Below, piece after piece: positions 33,419 through 42,732 of a stretch of 64,000 nucleotides of DNA. The notes beneath the pieces were generated by a model. The model saw only the letters and a program-made list of their open reading frames with translations. It made no database searches and was not told the origin of the DNA. Position numbers and translations under genes: made by a program. This DNA comes from Larkinella punicea (GTDB taxonomy: Bacteria; Bacteroidota; Bacteroidia; Cytophagales; Spirosomataceae). Numbering within the stretch: the stretch's first letter is position 1; every line of letters starts with the position of its first letter. The stretch is from assembly GCF_003334855.1 (NCBI RefSeq), contig NZ_QOWE01000033.1, positions 1 through 64,000 on the forward strand, read 5' to 3'.

Positions 33419-33457
33419 TAATGTTAATACATTTAATGTTAATACATTTAATGTTGA
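33419..33457. repeat. 15-base tandem repeat upstream of the YceI gene
   Basis: AATGTTAATACATTT is repeated twice, followed by a partial third copy. It lies about 30-60 bases upstream of the YceI start codon, where it could bind a regulator or result from slippage. Confidence 0.6.
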
Positions 33458-33556
33458 AAAAATGTTTCAAGATTTCTGATTTTTTTTGAAAAAGAATGAT
33501 TTCCTGGAAGATCAATTCATGAAGAGATCTTAGAATTTTGAGCAAATTTCTGGTTA

Positions 33557-33793
33557 TCAACCAAATAGTAAGTCAAGGACGGCCCCCAAATTATCTTTTC
33601 CCTCCAGAATTTCCGGATTATAGAACTCGGTATAACTGCATCTTGCACACGAACACGCTATAAACACGTTGTGTTCGATGTCGAAAATACGGGACAGACC
33701 CGTTCCGGTAGCAGCAATCCGCTTGATATACACTTCACGGTTTTGGCATTTTGCACAGGAGTACCGGTTGGCAATTTCATGTTCAATGGTCAT
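33557..33793 (-). CDS. zinc-ribbon protein (COG3478-like)
   Basis: The 78-residue product has a CXXC pair near the start (CAKC) and a CSCARC cluster in the middle, the pattern of the predicted nucleic-acid-binding zinc-ribbon family. The end LEGKDNLGAVLDLLFG fits that family. Its function is unknown. It is placed between the YceI gene and the atpG terminator with no operon partner. Confidence 0.75.
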   Translation of the reverse strand: MTIEHEIANRYSCAKCQNREVYIKRIAATGTGLSRIFDIEHNVFIACSCARCSYTEFYNPEILEGKDNLGAVLDLLFG

Positions 33794-33964
33794 GGAGAAT
33801 ACGGTTTGTGGTGTGAAAATTAACGGGCTTAAAGATAAATTTTCACGGAAAACCGTAAGGGAGTTATGGGCAGAAAGGCAATTTGTCTCTGTGAGTGGAT
33901 TTATAAAGTTACCACAATAATGAAACCGGTTCTTTCGTATGAGTACGGTTCGAATGTTGCGAAG

Positions 33965-34010
33965 CTATAAAAAAGAAACCCCCGTTGCGGATCATACAAC
34001 GGGGGTTCAA
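33965..34010 (-). terminator. terminator of the atpA-atpG operon
   Basis: AACCCCCGTTG (33977-33987) and CAACGGGGGTT (33997-34007) form a stem, followed on the minus strand by a U-rich tail (complement of 33965-33976). It starts 20 bases after the atpG stop. Confidence 0.85.
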
Positions 34011-34027
34011 TATAACTATCTTATTCG

Positions 34028-34915
34028 TTATTGCTGGGCCAGTGCTTCGGCTCCACCAACGATTTCGAGAATTTCCTTCGTAATGGCCGCCTGACGAGTC
34101 CGGTTGTAAACTAGTTTGAGCTCTTTCAACAGTTCCCCGGCATTTTCCGTGGCTTTGTCCATGGCCGTCATCCGCGCGCCGTGTTCCGATGCGTTGGATT
34201 CCAGAACGGCTTTGTATAGCTGAATTTTCAGCGTTTTCGGAATCAGTTCCGTGATGATTTCTTCTTCCGAAGGCTCAAAAATATAGTTGACGTTGTTCGC
34301 CTTCGTAGCGGAATGCGTTGCTGCCGAAACGATGGGCAGAAACTGCTCGGAGCGGATCACCTGCGTCGCCACGTTTTTGAACTCGTTGAAGACGACGTCT
34401 ACGCGATCGTACTGACCGGCGGTGAAAGCCGCCATGACCTCTTCGGCTGCCGCCCGGACTTTGGCAAAGCTCAATGACAGAAACGTATCGACAAAATTGG
34501 TATTGACTTTATACCCCCGGCGTTGAAAGGCTTCAGCACCTTTTTTACCAATGGCCAGAATTTCAACATTACCCCGGCGGTTTTGCTCGGCGTAGCGTTC
34601 ATTGATCAGGACCAGCGCTTCCTTGACAACGTTGGTGTTAAAGGCACCCGCCAGACCCCGATCCGAGGTTACCACAATCAGCAACACCCGTTCGATCGGA
34701 CGAACCTGGTTGTACGGACTTTCGCCCGCCAGTTCGGCACCAGCCGCGACGGTGCTGAGCATTTCACTCAGTTTTCGGGCATACGGCCGCATCTGGATGA
34801 TGTTGTCCTGTGCCCGGCGCAGTTTGGCCGCAGCCACCATTTTCATGGCTTTGGTGATCTGCTGCGTTGAGATGATAGAGGTAATCCGGCTTCGTACTTC
34901 TTTTAGTGAGGCCAT
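34028..34915 (-). CDS. atpG: ATP synthase F1 gamma subunit
   Basis: The start is ATG 34915 (MASLKEVRSRITSI); an in-frame TTG 16 codons upstream would add an unconserved extension. The 295-residue product has the two long coiled-coil helices typical of gamma (start MASLKEVRSRITSIISTQQITKAMKMVAAAKLR; end ASEHGARMTAMDKATENAGELL...YNRTRQAAITKEILEIVGGAEAL). It is the rotor shaft of F1, linking proton flow through F0 to ATP synthesis. It follows atpA by 110 bases. Confidence 0.96.
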   Translation of the reverse strand: MASLKEVRSRITSIISTQQITKAMKMVAAAKLRRAQDNIIQMRPYARKLSEMLSTVAAGAELAGESPYNQVRPIERVLLIVVTSDRGLAGAFNTNVVKEALVLINERYAEQNRRGNVEILAIGKKGAEAFQRRGYKVNTNFVDTFLSLSFAKVRAAAEEVMAAFTAGQYDRVDVVFNEFKNVATQVIRSEQFLPIVSAATHSATKANNVNYIFEPSEEEIITELIPKTLKIQLYKAVLESNASEHGARMTAMDKATENAGELLKELKLVYNRTRQAAITKEILEIVGGAEALAQQ

Positions 34916-35026
34916 TGTCTTTGGTTGTGGAGAGGTGATCGTTGAAAGCCGGGAAATAATCAACCGGGGTCTCCGGGACGATTAGTTCCGCACTCTCAAC
35001 GATCTGAACTCCTGAGTATCTAAACG

Positions 35027-36604
35027 TTATGCGTAACGAACTGCTAATTCCGTGGCAACTTTCTTGATGACGCCGATGATGCTGTCGTCCAGTTTCCCGG
35101 CGCGGAGCAGATCCAGCGTATCCTGGTATTGCGTTGTCAATAGCATAGTGAATTCGGATTCAAATTCTTTGACCCGGTTGACCGGCACTTTATCGAGGAA
35201 ACCGTTGGTCGAGGCCAGGATGATGGCAACCTGGTGTTCCACCAAAACCGGCGAATACTGCGGTTGTTTCAGGATTTCCTGATTCCGCCGACCCCGTTCG
35301 ATGGTCAGTTTCGTCGACGCATCAAGGTCAGAACCGAACTTGGCAAAGGCTTCCAGTTCGCGGAACTGCGCCTGATCCAGTTTCAGCGTACCGGCCACTT
35401 TCTTCATCGACTTGATCTGGGCATTACCACCCACCCGCGATACCGAGATACCGACGTTGATGGCGGGGCGGATACCGGAGTTGAAGAGGTTGGTTTCCAG
35501 GAAGATCTGGCCGTCGGTAATCGAAATTACGTTCGTCGGAATATAGGCAGAAACGTCACCGGCCTGGGTTTCGATGATCGGCAGAGCCGTCAGCGAACCA
35601 CCCCCTTTAACCTTGCCCGTCAAAGACGGCGGGAGGTCGTTCATGGTGGCGGCAATGGCGTCGTTATTGATAATTTTGGCGGCCCGTTCCAGCAGACGGC
35701 TGTGCAGGTAGAAAACGTCACCCGGATAGGCTTCCCGTCCCGGAGGACGACGCAGCAGCAGCGACACCTCGCGGTAGGCAACGGCTTGTTTCGACAAATC
35801 GTCATATACGACCAGGGCCGGACGACCCGTATCCCGGAAGTATTCACCGATGGCGGCACCGGTAAAAGGTGCAAAGAACTGCATCGGCGACGGATCAGCA
35901 GCGGGAGCCGCTACGATCACCGTATAGTCCATGGCTCCGGCCCGGCGCAGCGTAGCTTCCACCTGCTTAACGGTAGAGGCTTTCTGACCACAGGCAACGT
36001 AGATACAGAATACCGGTTGACCTTTGTCGTAAAATTCTTTCTGGTTGATGATGGTGTCGATGGCCACGGCGGTTTTACCCGTCTGGCGGTCACCAATGAT
36101 CAACTCGCGCTGTCCCCGACCGATGGGGATCATGGCGTCGATGGATTTAATACCGGTTTGCAGCGGTTCGGTTACCGGTTGGCGGAAGATAACCCCCGGG
36201 GCTTTGCGCTCCAGCGGCATGGCAAACGTTTCGCCAACAATGGGACCTAAACCGTCGATGGGAATACCAAGCGTGTTGACAACCCGACCCAGAATCCCTT
36301 CGCCAACGTTGACATAGGCAATCTGATTCGTACGCTTCACCGTGGCACCTTCTTTAATTTCGCTGTAGTCACCCAGCAATACGGTTCCGACGTTGTCTTC
36401 TTCGAGGTTCAGGGCTAATGCCTGCAATCCGTTTTCAAACACCAGCAATTCACCGGCCTGGACTTTTGACAGTCCGTAAATGCGGGCTACTCCGTCACCA
36501 ATTTGCAACACCGTCCCAATTTCCTCGAGTTCGGCGGTGGTTCTGGAGTTCGATAGCTGTTCCCGGAGAATGGCCGAAACCTCGTCGGGTCTAACTGATA
36601 CCAT
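35027..36604 (-). CDS. atpA: ATP synthase F1 alpha subunit
   Basis: The 525-residue product starts at ATG 36604 ([13 protein letters not shown]) and contains the Walker A motif GDRQTGKT (171-178). The remaining F1-alpha signatures are intact, including [12 protein letters not shown]-type sequence (here [12 protein letters not shown]). Alpha forms the catalytic hexamer with beta. Only atpG follows. The genes usually found just upstream (atpH, atpF, atpE, atpB) are absent; instead there is a promoter region and a divergent FKBP gene. Confidence 0.97.
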   Translation of the reverse strand: MVSVRPDEVSAILREQLSNSRTTAELEEIGTVLQIGDGVARIYGLSKVQAGELLVFENGLQALALNLEEDNVGTVLLGDYSEIKEGATVKRTNQIAYVNVGEGILGRVVNTLGIPIDGLGPIVGETFAMPLERKAPGVIFRQPVTEPLQTGIKSIDAMIPIGRGQRELIIGDRQTGKTAVAIDTIINQKEFYDKGQPVFCIYVACGQKASTVKQVEATLRRAGAMDYTVIVAAPAADPSPMQFFAPFTGAAIGEYFRDTGRPALVVYDDLSKQAVAYREVSLLLRRPPGREAYPGDVFYLHSRLLERAAKIINNDAIAATMNDLPPSLTGKVKGGGSLTALPIIETQAGDVSAYIPTNVISITDGQIFLETNLFNSGIRPAINVGISVSRVGGNAQIKSMKKVAGTLKLDQAQFRELEAFAKFGSDLDASTKLTIERGRRNQEILKQPQYSPVLVEHQVAIILASTNGFLDKVPVNRVKEFESEFTMLLTTQYQDTLDLLRAGKLDDSIIGVIKKVATELAVRYA

Positions 36605-37059
36605 ATGAGTGGAAGAATCGTTTTATGATGGTTCTAAGAATTCGGGTGCAAAGTTACGCACTAAATTTCACTAAAACAGACGTTATCAAGAAAATTCGTT
36701 GGCAAAGTTTATACTTTTCTAAGAATCCGGCGTTCATGATTTAATAAAGTGGACTGAACCGGTATGAATCGCATTTTAACCGGAAAGCCGGGGTTGCCGA
36801 AAAAAAGTGTACTATTTGAGCACCGCTTGTTGAGATCCTGACATTTGTTTTTTACTTTAGTGAGTTGTGAGTAATTCGTCGTCAGGAACCGCTGTCCGGT
36901 GTTGACCAAATTACCCATCCTGGTGGTCTCCACTGACCCCTGCCTGTCACCATTCATCAATAATTTGTTTCATTAAATCCCGCTATTGCCAAACTTTTGA
37001 CCTACATCTTTACGTTTTCAGCTTAAGCACTTTTTGAATACAACTTTTGTATCTTACAC
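36605..37059. other. divergent promoter region between atpA and the FKBP gene
   Basis: This 455-base stretch holds the atpA promoter and the leader of the FKBP gene. A minus-strand frame at 36709-36960 has no convincing protein character and is not annotated. No RNA gene or terminator is recognised. Confidence 0.55.
36649..36656 (-). promoter_or_regulatory. -7 promoter box of atpA-atpG
   Basis: On the minus strand TAACTTTG exactly matches TAnnTTTG, 45 bases before the atpA start. A T-rich TTTTAG lies near the -33 position but is not a full TTTG. Confidence 0.55.
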
Positions 37060-37809
37060 ATGACGATTAAACAATGGACTTTAGCCGGCCTGCTGTCGGC
37101 TGTATTTGTAACGGGTCAGGTAATGGCTCAAACGAAAAAACCGGCGGTTAAGCCCAAACCCAAAGCACCGGCGACAGCCGCTGCGGGAGCTTCTGCCCCG
37201 CTCAAATTAAACAATGCCATCGACTCCGTCAGTTATAGCATAGGCGTTAATGTGGGATTAGGGCTGAAACAGCAGAATCTCGGTAATGCCAACATCAAAG
37301 CCATTACGAAAGCGTTGCAGGATGCACTCCAGTCGCAGAACATGCAGATTGCACCGGAGCAGGCTAATCAGATCATTGGTGCGTTTTTCCAGAAGGAACG
37401 GTCGGCCAAAGCGGATGCCAACAAAAAGATCGGAGAACAGTTTTTAACGGAAAATAAAAAGAAACCGGGCGTGCAGACCACCGCCAGCGGGTTGCAATAC
37501 GAAATCGTCAAGGAGGGTACCGGCCCAAAACCGATGACCACCGATACCGTTAAAGCACATTATACGGGCCGATTGATCGACGGAACGGTTTTTGACAGCT
37601 CCGTTGAACGGGGGCAACCGCTCGAAATACCGGTCAATCAGGTCATTCAGGGATGGAGCGAAGCCCTTCAGTTGATGCCGGTGGGCTCAAAATGGAAATT
37701 GTTTATTCCGTCATCGCTGGCCTATGGCGCGCAGGGAACCGGCCCCCAAATCGGACCCAACTCGACGCTCGTTTTCGATATCGAACTGCTGGAAATTGTG
37801 AAGAAGTAA
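37060..37809 (+). CDS. exported FKBP-type peptidyl-prolyl isomerase
   Basis: The 249-residue product has a signal peptide ending near residue 23 (GQVMAQ), a Lys/Pro/Ala linker, a Mip/FkpA-type helical dimerisation domain (about 50-140) and an FKBP domain (about 145-247). The FKBP domain has VKAHYTGRLIDGTVFDSS, VIQGW and LAYGAQG, the expected active-site and loop residues. It speeds proline isomerisation and helps fold exported proteins in the periplasm. It is divergent from atpA. Confidence 0.93.
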   Translation: MTIKQWTLAGLLSAVFVTGQVMAQTKKPAVKPKPKAPATAAAGASAPLKLNNAIDSVSYSIGVNVGLGLKQQNLGNANIKAITKALQDALQSQNMQIAPEQANQIIGAFFQKERSAKADANKKIGEQFLTENKKKPGVQTTASGLQYEIVKEGTGPKPMTTDTVKAHYTGRLIDGTVFDSSVERGQPLEIPVNQVIQGWSEALQLMPVGSKWKLFIPSSLAYGAQGTGPQIGPNSTLVFDIELLEIVKK

Positions 37810-37814
37810 TACAT

Positions 37815-37951
37815 GAATGGTTAAAAATTGTTAAATGGTTGGAAGCGGTGGATGGTTCAATGGCTAAAAATGGTTAATCAACTGGTGAATGGATGAAAGT
37901 GCCTAGCCATTTAATCAACCATCTAAACCATTTCCAGCCATTCAGCTTTTA
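37815..37951. repeat. imperfect ATGGTTAAAAATGGTT repeats between FKBP and protease genes
   Basis: The words AATGGTT, TGGTTAA and their complements recur at least six times. An inverted part pairs GAATGGTTAAA-type sequence near 37815-37850 with TTTAATCAACCATCTAAACC near 37910-37930 and CCAGCCATTCA at the end. The structure is imperfect. It fills the gap between the two genes. Confidence 0.6.
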
Positions 37952-37989
37952 AGTTAAGAGTGGTGCTACATTAATCATAAAAGGGGAAC

Positions 37990-40071
37990 ATGAGAAAGTA
38001 TCTCATTACGTTAGTACCGGTGCTGATGCTGAGTCTTCAGCCGGGTCCACAAGCAGGGATGTCAGCCGTACCGCTGCCCCCCCCAAGCGCTGATGATTTA
38101 AAACCGTCGGTATCGCAGGAACATGTTGAACAACTGGTCGCGCGTTTGCTGACGACCCACCACTACCGTAAGGTACGGCTGAACGACTCCCTGTCGTCGG
38201 TCGTTTTTGACAATTATCTCAAGGAACTGGACGGGAATAAAGCCTACTTTCTGGCTTCCGACGTCAATTCATTCGAAAAATACCGCAACAACATTGATGA
38301 TCAGTTGATCAACGGCGAACTAACGGCCGCTTACGACATCTACAATGTGTTCCGGAAACGCTATCAGGAGCGCAATAAATTTGTTCAGGAGAACTTCGTA
38401 AAACCGTTCGATTTTACGGTAGACGAAACCTTCAATACCGATCGCGAAAAAGCCAACTGGCCCAAGAGCATCGAAGAGCAAAACGATTTGTGGCGCAAAC
38501 TGTTGAAAAACCAGTCGCTGGAACTGAAGCTGACCGGAAAAGCCGATACGTCGGTGGTCAACAGCATGAAGTCGCGGTATAAAAACCTCGACCGCTACAT
38601 GAACCGGATAAAAGCCGAAGACGTGTTTCAGATTTATATGAACTCGTTTGCCGAATCGCTCGATCCGCACACCAACTACATGTCGCCCCGCTCAGCCGAC
38701 CGTTTCAATCAGGAAATGAGCGCATCGCTGGAAGGCATTGGTGCCCTGTTGCAGGAGGATGGCGACTACATCAAGATTTCGGACATCGTTCCCGGTGGCC
38801 CGGCTTTCAAAAGCAAGCTGCTGACGAAAGGCGACAAGATCGTGGGCGTGGCGCAGGGTGAAGGCGGTCAGATTGTCAACATCGTTGGCTATCAGGTCGA
38901 CGACGCCGTTAAACTGATCAAAGGCCCCAAAGGCACAACGGTTCGTCTCCAGATTCAGTCGAATGACGCCATCGCTGGTGCTCCCCCGAAAGAGATTCGG
39001 CTGGTTCGTGAAAAAATCAAACTGGAAGAGCAACGGGCCAAGAAAGAAGTGATCGAAGTCACGCAGAACCAGAAGAAATACAAACTGGGTGTTATCACGA
39101 TCCCGGTTTTCTACCGCGATTTTGAAGGTGCCCGCAAACGCGAAGAAGGCTTTGCCAGCACAACCGGCGACGTGCAGAAGTTCTTGAACGAGCTGAAAGC
39201 TGAAAAAGTAGACGGCGTTGTGGTGGATTTGCGCGACAACGGCGGAGGATCGCTGACCGAAGCCATTACCTTGACCGGTTTGTTTATTTCACGCGGACCG
39301 GTGGTGCAGGTGAAAGAAGCGCAGGGAGACATTGAAGTACAGACCGATCCCGATCCGTCGATCATCTACGATGGTCCGCTGGCGGTGATGGTAAACCGCT
39401 TCAGCGCGTCGGCTTCGGAAATTTTTGCGGCTGCCATTCAGGATTACAAACGCGGGCTGATCGTTGGAAGCCAGACCTACGGGAAAGGCACCGTTCAGAC
39501 GATGGTGGATCTGAACACCTGGTTGAAAGAATCGGAGAAAGTGGGACAGGTTAAAATGACCATTGCCAAGTTCTACCGCATCAACGGCAGCAGCACCCAG
39601 CACAAAGGCGTGACTCCGGATATTGAGTTGCCATCGGCATTCAGCGCGGAAGAATACGGCGAAAGCTCGCAACCCAGCGCGTTGCCCTGGGATCAGATTG
39701 CTTCGGCCCGTTTTGACGTAACCCGCAGCCTGGACGACAAAATCATCACCAAAATCCGTGAACGCTACGAACAGCGTTTGAAGTCGGATACGGACATGAA
39801 ACAGTTGATGGCTGATTTTGCCGAACTGAAACGCGCCAAAGAGAAAACCGTCGTCTCTCTCCAGGAGTCGAAACGCAAGAAGGAACGCGACGACGCGGAA
39901 AAACGCCGGAAGTCGATCAGTGCTTCGGCGGGCGAACCGGTAGCAACCAACGATTCGACCACACCGGCCAAAGATCCGAAGGATGCCAAGGCACCGAAGA
40001 AGGATTTGTACCTGGATGAGTGTGGCAAACTACTAGCCGACTATATTGCCTTCACGAAGAATCCGCAGTAA
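37990..40071 (+). CDS. Prc/CtpA-type C-terminal processing protease
   Basis: The 693-residue product has a signal peptide (about 1-24), a helical N-terminal region, a PDZ domain (about 240-330), the S41 protease domain and a C-terminal DUF3340-like region rich in Lys/Glu. The Ser active site lies in SASASE (472-477), and the Lys of the dyad is K499 in TYGKGT. It cuts C-termini of envelope proteins in the periplasm. It follows the FKBP gene by about 180 repeat-rich bases and could share its transcript. The length and architecture are normal for the Prc family. Confidence 0.95.
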   Translation: MRKYLITLVPVLMLSLQPGPQAGMSAVPLPPPSADDLKPSVSQEHVEQLVARLLTTHHYRKVRLNDSLSSVVFDNYLKELDGNKAYFLASDVNSFEKYRNNIDDQLINGELTAAYDIYNVFRKRYQERNKFVQENFVKPFDFTVDETFNTDREKANWPKSIEEQNDLWRKLLKNQSLELKLTGKADTSVVNSMKSRYKNLDRYMNRIKAEDVFQIYMNSFAESLDPHTNYMSPRSADRFNQEMSASLEGIGALLQEDGDYIKISDIVPGGPAFKSKLLTKGDKIVGVAQGEGGQIVNIVGYQVDDAVKLIKGPKGTTVRLQIQSNDAIAGAPPKEIRLVREKIKLEEQRAKKEVIEVTQNQKKYKLGVITIPVFYRDFEGARKREEGFASTTGDVQKFLNELKAEKVDGVVVDLRDNGGGSLTEAITLTGLFISRGPVVQVKEAQGDIEVQTDPDPSIIYDGPLAVMVNRFSASASEIFAAAIQDYKRGLIVGSQTYGKGTVQTMVDLNTWLKESEKVGQVKMTIAKFYRINGSSTQHKGVTPDIELPSAFSAEEYGESSQPSALPWDQIASARFDVTRSLDDKIITKIRERYEQRLKSDTDMKQLMADFAELKRAKEKTVVSLQESKRKKERDDAEKRRKSISASAGEPVATNDSTTPAKDPKDAKAPKKDLYLDECGKLLADYIAFTKNPQ

Positions 40072-40091
40072 GAGGATCTTCTGATTCTAGT

Positions 40092-40130
40092 AAAAACCGT
40101 ATGGATCAACTCCATACGGTTTTTTTATAC
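40092..40130 (+). terminator. terminator of the Prc-type protease gene
   Basis: AACCGTATGGA and TCCATACGGTT form a stem with a 5-nt loop, followed by a run of T. It begins about 25 bases after the stop. Strong intrinsic terminator. Confidence 0.9.
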
Positions 40131-40155
40131 CAAAAGATGGCAGACCAGTTGCTAT

Positions 40156-40197
40156 AAACGCCGACGACCCCAGATTGCTCCGGGGCCGTCGGCGTTT
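40156..40197. terminator. second hairpin between convergent genes
   Basis: AAACGCCGACG and CGTCGGCGTTT form a long GC-rich stem, extended by CCCC/GGGG. With an A-run on one side and a T-run on the other, it can terminate both strands. It likely ends the minus-strand TonB-C-like gene at 40220. Confidence 0.8.
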
Positions 40198-40219
40198 TTG
40201 GTGGAGGACAGGTAACGTG

Positions 40220-40567
40220 TTAAATCAGACGAATGCGAACCTTGGCCAGGTATTCCTGATTTTCGTTCGAATTCGGCTCGGTCAAAAATACTTTTTTGCC
40301 CATCAACTGCTTAATCAGCGTGGCATTCAGGCTTTTGTTGTCACCGCTGGAAATTCGCAAATCAGCCAGCCGTTGTTCGCCATCGACCCGGAATTTAAGG
40401 ACGACGAAATCTTCGTTATCGAGCTGTTGTAAGATCTCCGGATACAGAACATAGGAGGCAATCTGTTGTTCCAGCGTTTGTTTGAGCGTAATTTTTTTCT
40501 GACCCGAAGCCCGTAAAGTGATTGCCAGGGCGAGGCAGAGTGTACTGATTATCAAGACCGTTTTCAT
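40220..40567 (-). CDS. small exported protein with a TonB-C-like domain
   Basis: The 115-residue product has a signal peptide (about 1-22). The sequence VVLKFRVDGEQRLADLRISSGDNKSLNATLIKQL has the strand pattern of a TonB C-terminal-like fold, as in short energy-transducer-like proteins of Bacteroidota. It lacks the membrane anchor and Pro-rich linker of a real TonB, so a role as energy transducer is unlikely. Its promoter box is at 40624. The function is unknown. Confidence 0.55.
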   Translation of the reverse strand: MKTVLIISTLCLALAITLRASGQKKITLKQTLEQQIASYVLYPEILQQLDNEDFVVLKFRVDGEQRLADLRISSGDNKSLNATLIKQLMGKKVFLTEPNSNENQEYLAKVRIRLI

Positions 40568-40875
40568 TAGTTTGTTGTGACTAGAATTGTATCAATGGTG
40601 TGGATATGTCAGATTCGACTTTACAAAGGTATTGCGGCCGGGGTAGCTCTTTTAGCGCACAACTACGCAATTTGGAAATCACGTAGTTTCCACATACCCT
40701 TCTGCCGGAAGTGCGTAGTTACCCTTTCACCATGCATTGTATACTGTTTGATTGATAAATGCGGAAGAAAAGTAGATCCTTTGGTGATTTAGTTTGATAT
40801 TCTTTGGTATAAATACGGAAATGGCAATTTTATTTATACCTTGTTGTACGAACGCCATATTCCCTCCTGACCACA
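40568..40875. other. gene-free region between TonB-C-like and aminotransferase genes
   Basis: It holds a -7 box for the minus-strand gene at 40624. CGTAGTT occurs three times, two copies of which form a loose inverted repeat (AACTACGCA near 40662 and TGCGTAGTT near 40721). Nothing else is seen. Confidence 0.5.
40624..40631 (-). promoter_or_regulatory. -7 box for the TonB-C-like gene
   Basis: On the minus strand TACCTTTG matches TAnnTTTG, 57 bases before the start at 40567. No -33 TTTG is visible. Confidence 0.45.
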
Positions 40876-42189
40876 ATGTCTACCCGCCGTACTTTCTTCC
40901 GCCAACTGGGCGCAGCAGCCGCTACGCCCCTCGTTTTGCCTGATTTTCTGACTGAATCGACCCGCACGGCTTTTCAGCGACTTCAAAAACCGGGAAGCCC
41001 GCAGCAGATTGCGCAGGACGAAGACTACTGGTCGTGGATCAAAGCCGAGTTTACGGTTTCGCCCAACATTCTGAACCTGAACAATGGCGGGGTCAGTCCG
41101 CAGCCGAAAACCGTTCAGGATGCTCACATCCGGTTTTATCAGTATTGCAACGAAGCCCCCAGCTATTACATGTGGCGGATTCTGGATCAGGGCCGGGAGT
41201 CGCTGCGGGCCAAACTGGCCGATCTGGCGGGTTGCTCACCGGACGAACTGGCCATCAACCGCAATGCGACGGAAGGCCTGAACACGATCATTTTCGGCCT
41301 GACGCTGAAACCGGGTGATGAGGTCGTGCTGGCAAAGCAGGATTATCCGAACATGATGAATGCCTGGAAACAGCGGGAAAAACGCGATGGCATCAAACTC
41401 GTCTGGCTCGACCTGAAACTGCCTTCCGAAAACGACGATGAACTGGTACGGCAATACGCCGGTGCCATTACCAGCAAAACCAAAGTGGTTCATGTCACCC
41501 ACGTCGTCAACTGGACCGGGCAGATCATGCCGGTTCGGAAAATTGCCGATCTGGCGCACAAGCAGGGCATTGAAGTGATTTGCGACGGCGCCCACAGCTT
41601 TGCCCACCTCGACTACAAAATCCCGGAACTGGGCTGCGATTATTACGCGACCAGCCTGCACAAATGGCTCTGTGCGCCCTTCGGCAGCGGTATGATGTAT
41701 ATTCAAAAAGAGAAAATCAAAAACGTCTGGGCGTTGTTGTCCAGTCCTGAGCCGGATGGGCCGGATATCCGGAAATTCGAGTCGCTCGGAACGCGTTCGT
41801 TTGCCGCCGAAATGGCCATTGGTACGGCCGTCGATTTTCAACTGGGAATCGGAGCGGCCCGGAAATTTGCGCGCTTGCATTACCTGAAAAACTACTGGGC
41901 AGAAAAAGTAAAAGACATTTCGGGCGTCCGGCTCTTCACATCGCTCAAACCGGAATTTGCCGGTGCGCTGGCCGTTGTCGGCATCAGCGGAATGGCTGGC
42001 CCCGAACTGGAGAAACAGCTTCTGGAAACGTACAAAATTCATACGGTACCCATTATCCTCGGACCTGTCGACGGAGTTCGCGTGACGCCCCACGTCTACA
42101 CGACGCCCAAAGACCTCGATCGGCTGGTGGTGGCCATTACGGAACTGGCGGGAAAACAAAATCTGGCAACGAAACAAAAGAAGAGTTGA
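40876..42189 (+). CDS. exported class V aminotransferase (isopenicillin-N-epimerase-like)
   Basis: The 437-residue product starts with a Tat-type leader (STRRTFFRQLGAAAATPL), unusual for a PLP enzyme and pointing to export in folded form. The class V fold follows: NLNNGGVSPQP, NRNATEGLNTI and the PLP Lys K263 in SLHKWLCAPFG, with DGAHSFAH for ring stacking. Family members include isopenicillin-N epimerase-like and cysteine desulfurase-like proteins; the actual substrate is unknown. The small gene at 42243 follows 53 bases later and has its own -7 box. Confidence 0.9.
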   Translation: MSTRRTFFRQLGAAAATPLVLPDFLTESTRTAFQRLQKPGSPQQIAQDEDYWSWIKAEFTVSPNILNLNNGGVSPQPKTVQDAHIRFYQYCNEAPSYYMWRILDQGRESLRAKLADLAGCSPDELAINRNATEGLNTIIFGLTLKPGDEVVLAKQDYPNMMNAWKQREKRDGIKLVWLDLKLPSENDDELVRQYAGAITSKTKVVHVTHVVNWTGQIMPVRKIADLAHKQGIEVICDGAHSFAHLDYKIPELGCDYYATSLHKWLCAPFGSGMMYIQKEKIKNVWALLSSPEPDGPDIRKFESLGTRSFAAEMAIGTAVDFQLGIGAARKFARLHYLKNYWAEKVKDISGVRLFTSLKPEFAGALAVVGISGMAGPELEKQLLETYKIHTVPIILGPVDGVRVTPHVYTTPKDLDRLVVAITELAGKQNLATKQKKS

Positions 42190-42194
42190 TCCTT

Positions 42195-42202
42195 TATCTT
42201 TG
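42195..42202 (+). promoter_or_regulatory. -7 promoter box of the small secreted protein gene
   Basis: TATCTTTG is an exact TAnnTTTG match, 40 bases before ATG 42243 and six bases after the aminotransferase stop. It implies independent transcription. Confidence 0.5.
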
Positions 42203-42242
42203 CGGGCGGTATTGCTTTGGTGTAACAAGTAAATAAACCGCC

Positions 42243-42620
42243 ATGATGAAGATTTTAAGCACACTGTTTTTTTTGTTTGTACTCACGACGAATGCAACGG
42301 CCCAACTGATGGTTAACCGGGTTGATGTCAATAGCCTGGATGTTCAATATTGCCAGTTGGTGGGTGAATACCGTACCTGGGGAACCAAAGCCAAAGTCTA
42401 TATCGATTACGGACAGGCCAATTTCCAGCGGGCTGCCTACTGGGAATTACGTGGAATCGATTCATTGGGGAACTACACAAAGCGTTTCAATACGGTTATG
42501 CAGGCTGTCAACTACGTCGAAAAAACGGGTTGGGAAGTAGTTTCATTCCAGATCATGCAAGCCCCACGCAGGTCATACAACCGATTCATTTATTTAATGC
42601 GGAAAAAACAGCGGCCGTAA
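42243..42620 (+). CDS. small exported protein, unknown
   Basis: The 125-residue product has a signal peptide (MMKILSTLFFLFVLTTNATAQ). The rest is a compact alpha/beta sequence with YCQLVGEYRTWGTKAKVYIDYGQ and GWEVVSFQIM; nothing identifies a family. It is preceded by its own -7 box and followed by a kinase-regulator pair 112 bases later on the same strand. It may be a periplasmic protein linked to that system, but this is only positional. Confidence 0.6.
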   Translation: MMKILSTLFFLFVLTTNATAQLMVNRVDVNSLDVQYCQLVGEYRTWGTKAKVYIDYGQANFQRAAYWELRGIDSLGNYTKRFNTVMQAVNYVEKTGWEVVSFQIMQAPRRSYNRFIYLMRKKQRP

Positions 42621-42732
42621 ACAGGTATCTTCCTGCCTTTTGCCCGCTTCGGCCCATTTTTGTGTCAGTTCACCCCAATTCTCCCACGCATTGCCATTCC
42701 CAACCTAGTTTTGTTGAAAAAACAGATCAGTT

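Noticed and set aside
35234-36250. 338-codon plus-strand frame opposite atpA.
   Set aside because: The product is rich in Arg/Gln/His without any domain and mirrors the conserved atpA gene.
36709-36960. 83-codon minus-strand frame upstream of atpA, as a possible ATP synthase subunit.
   Set aside because: The sequence has no likeness to atpH or any other subunit.
41236-42264. 342-codon minus-strand frame opposite the class V aminotransferase.
   Set aside because: No domain or signal features; the plus-strand gene is clear.
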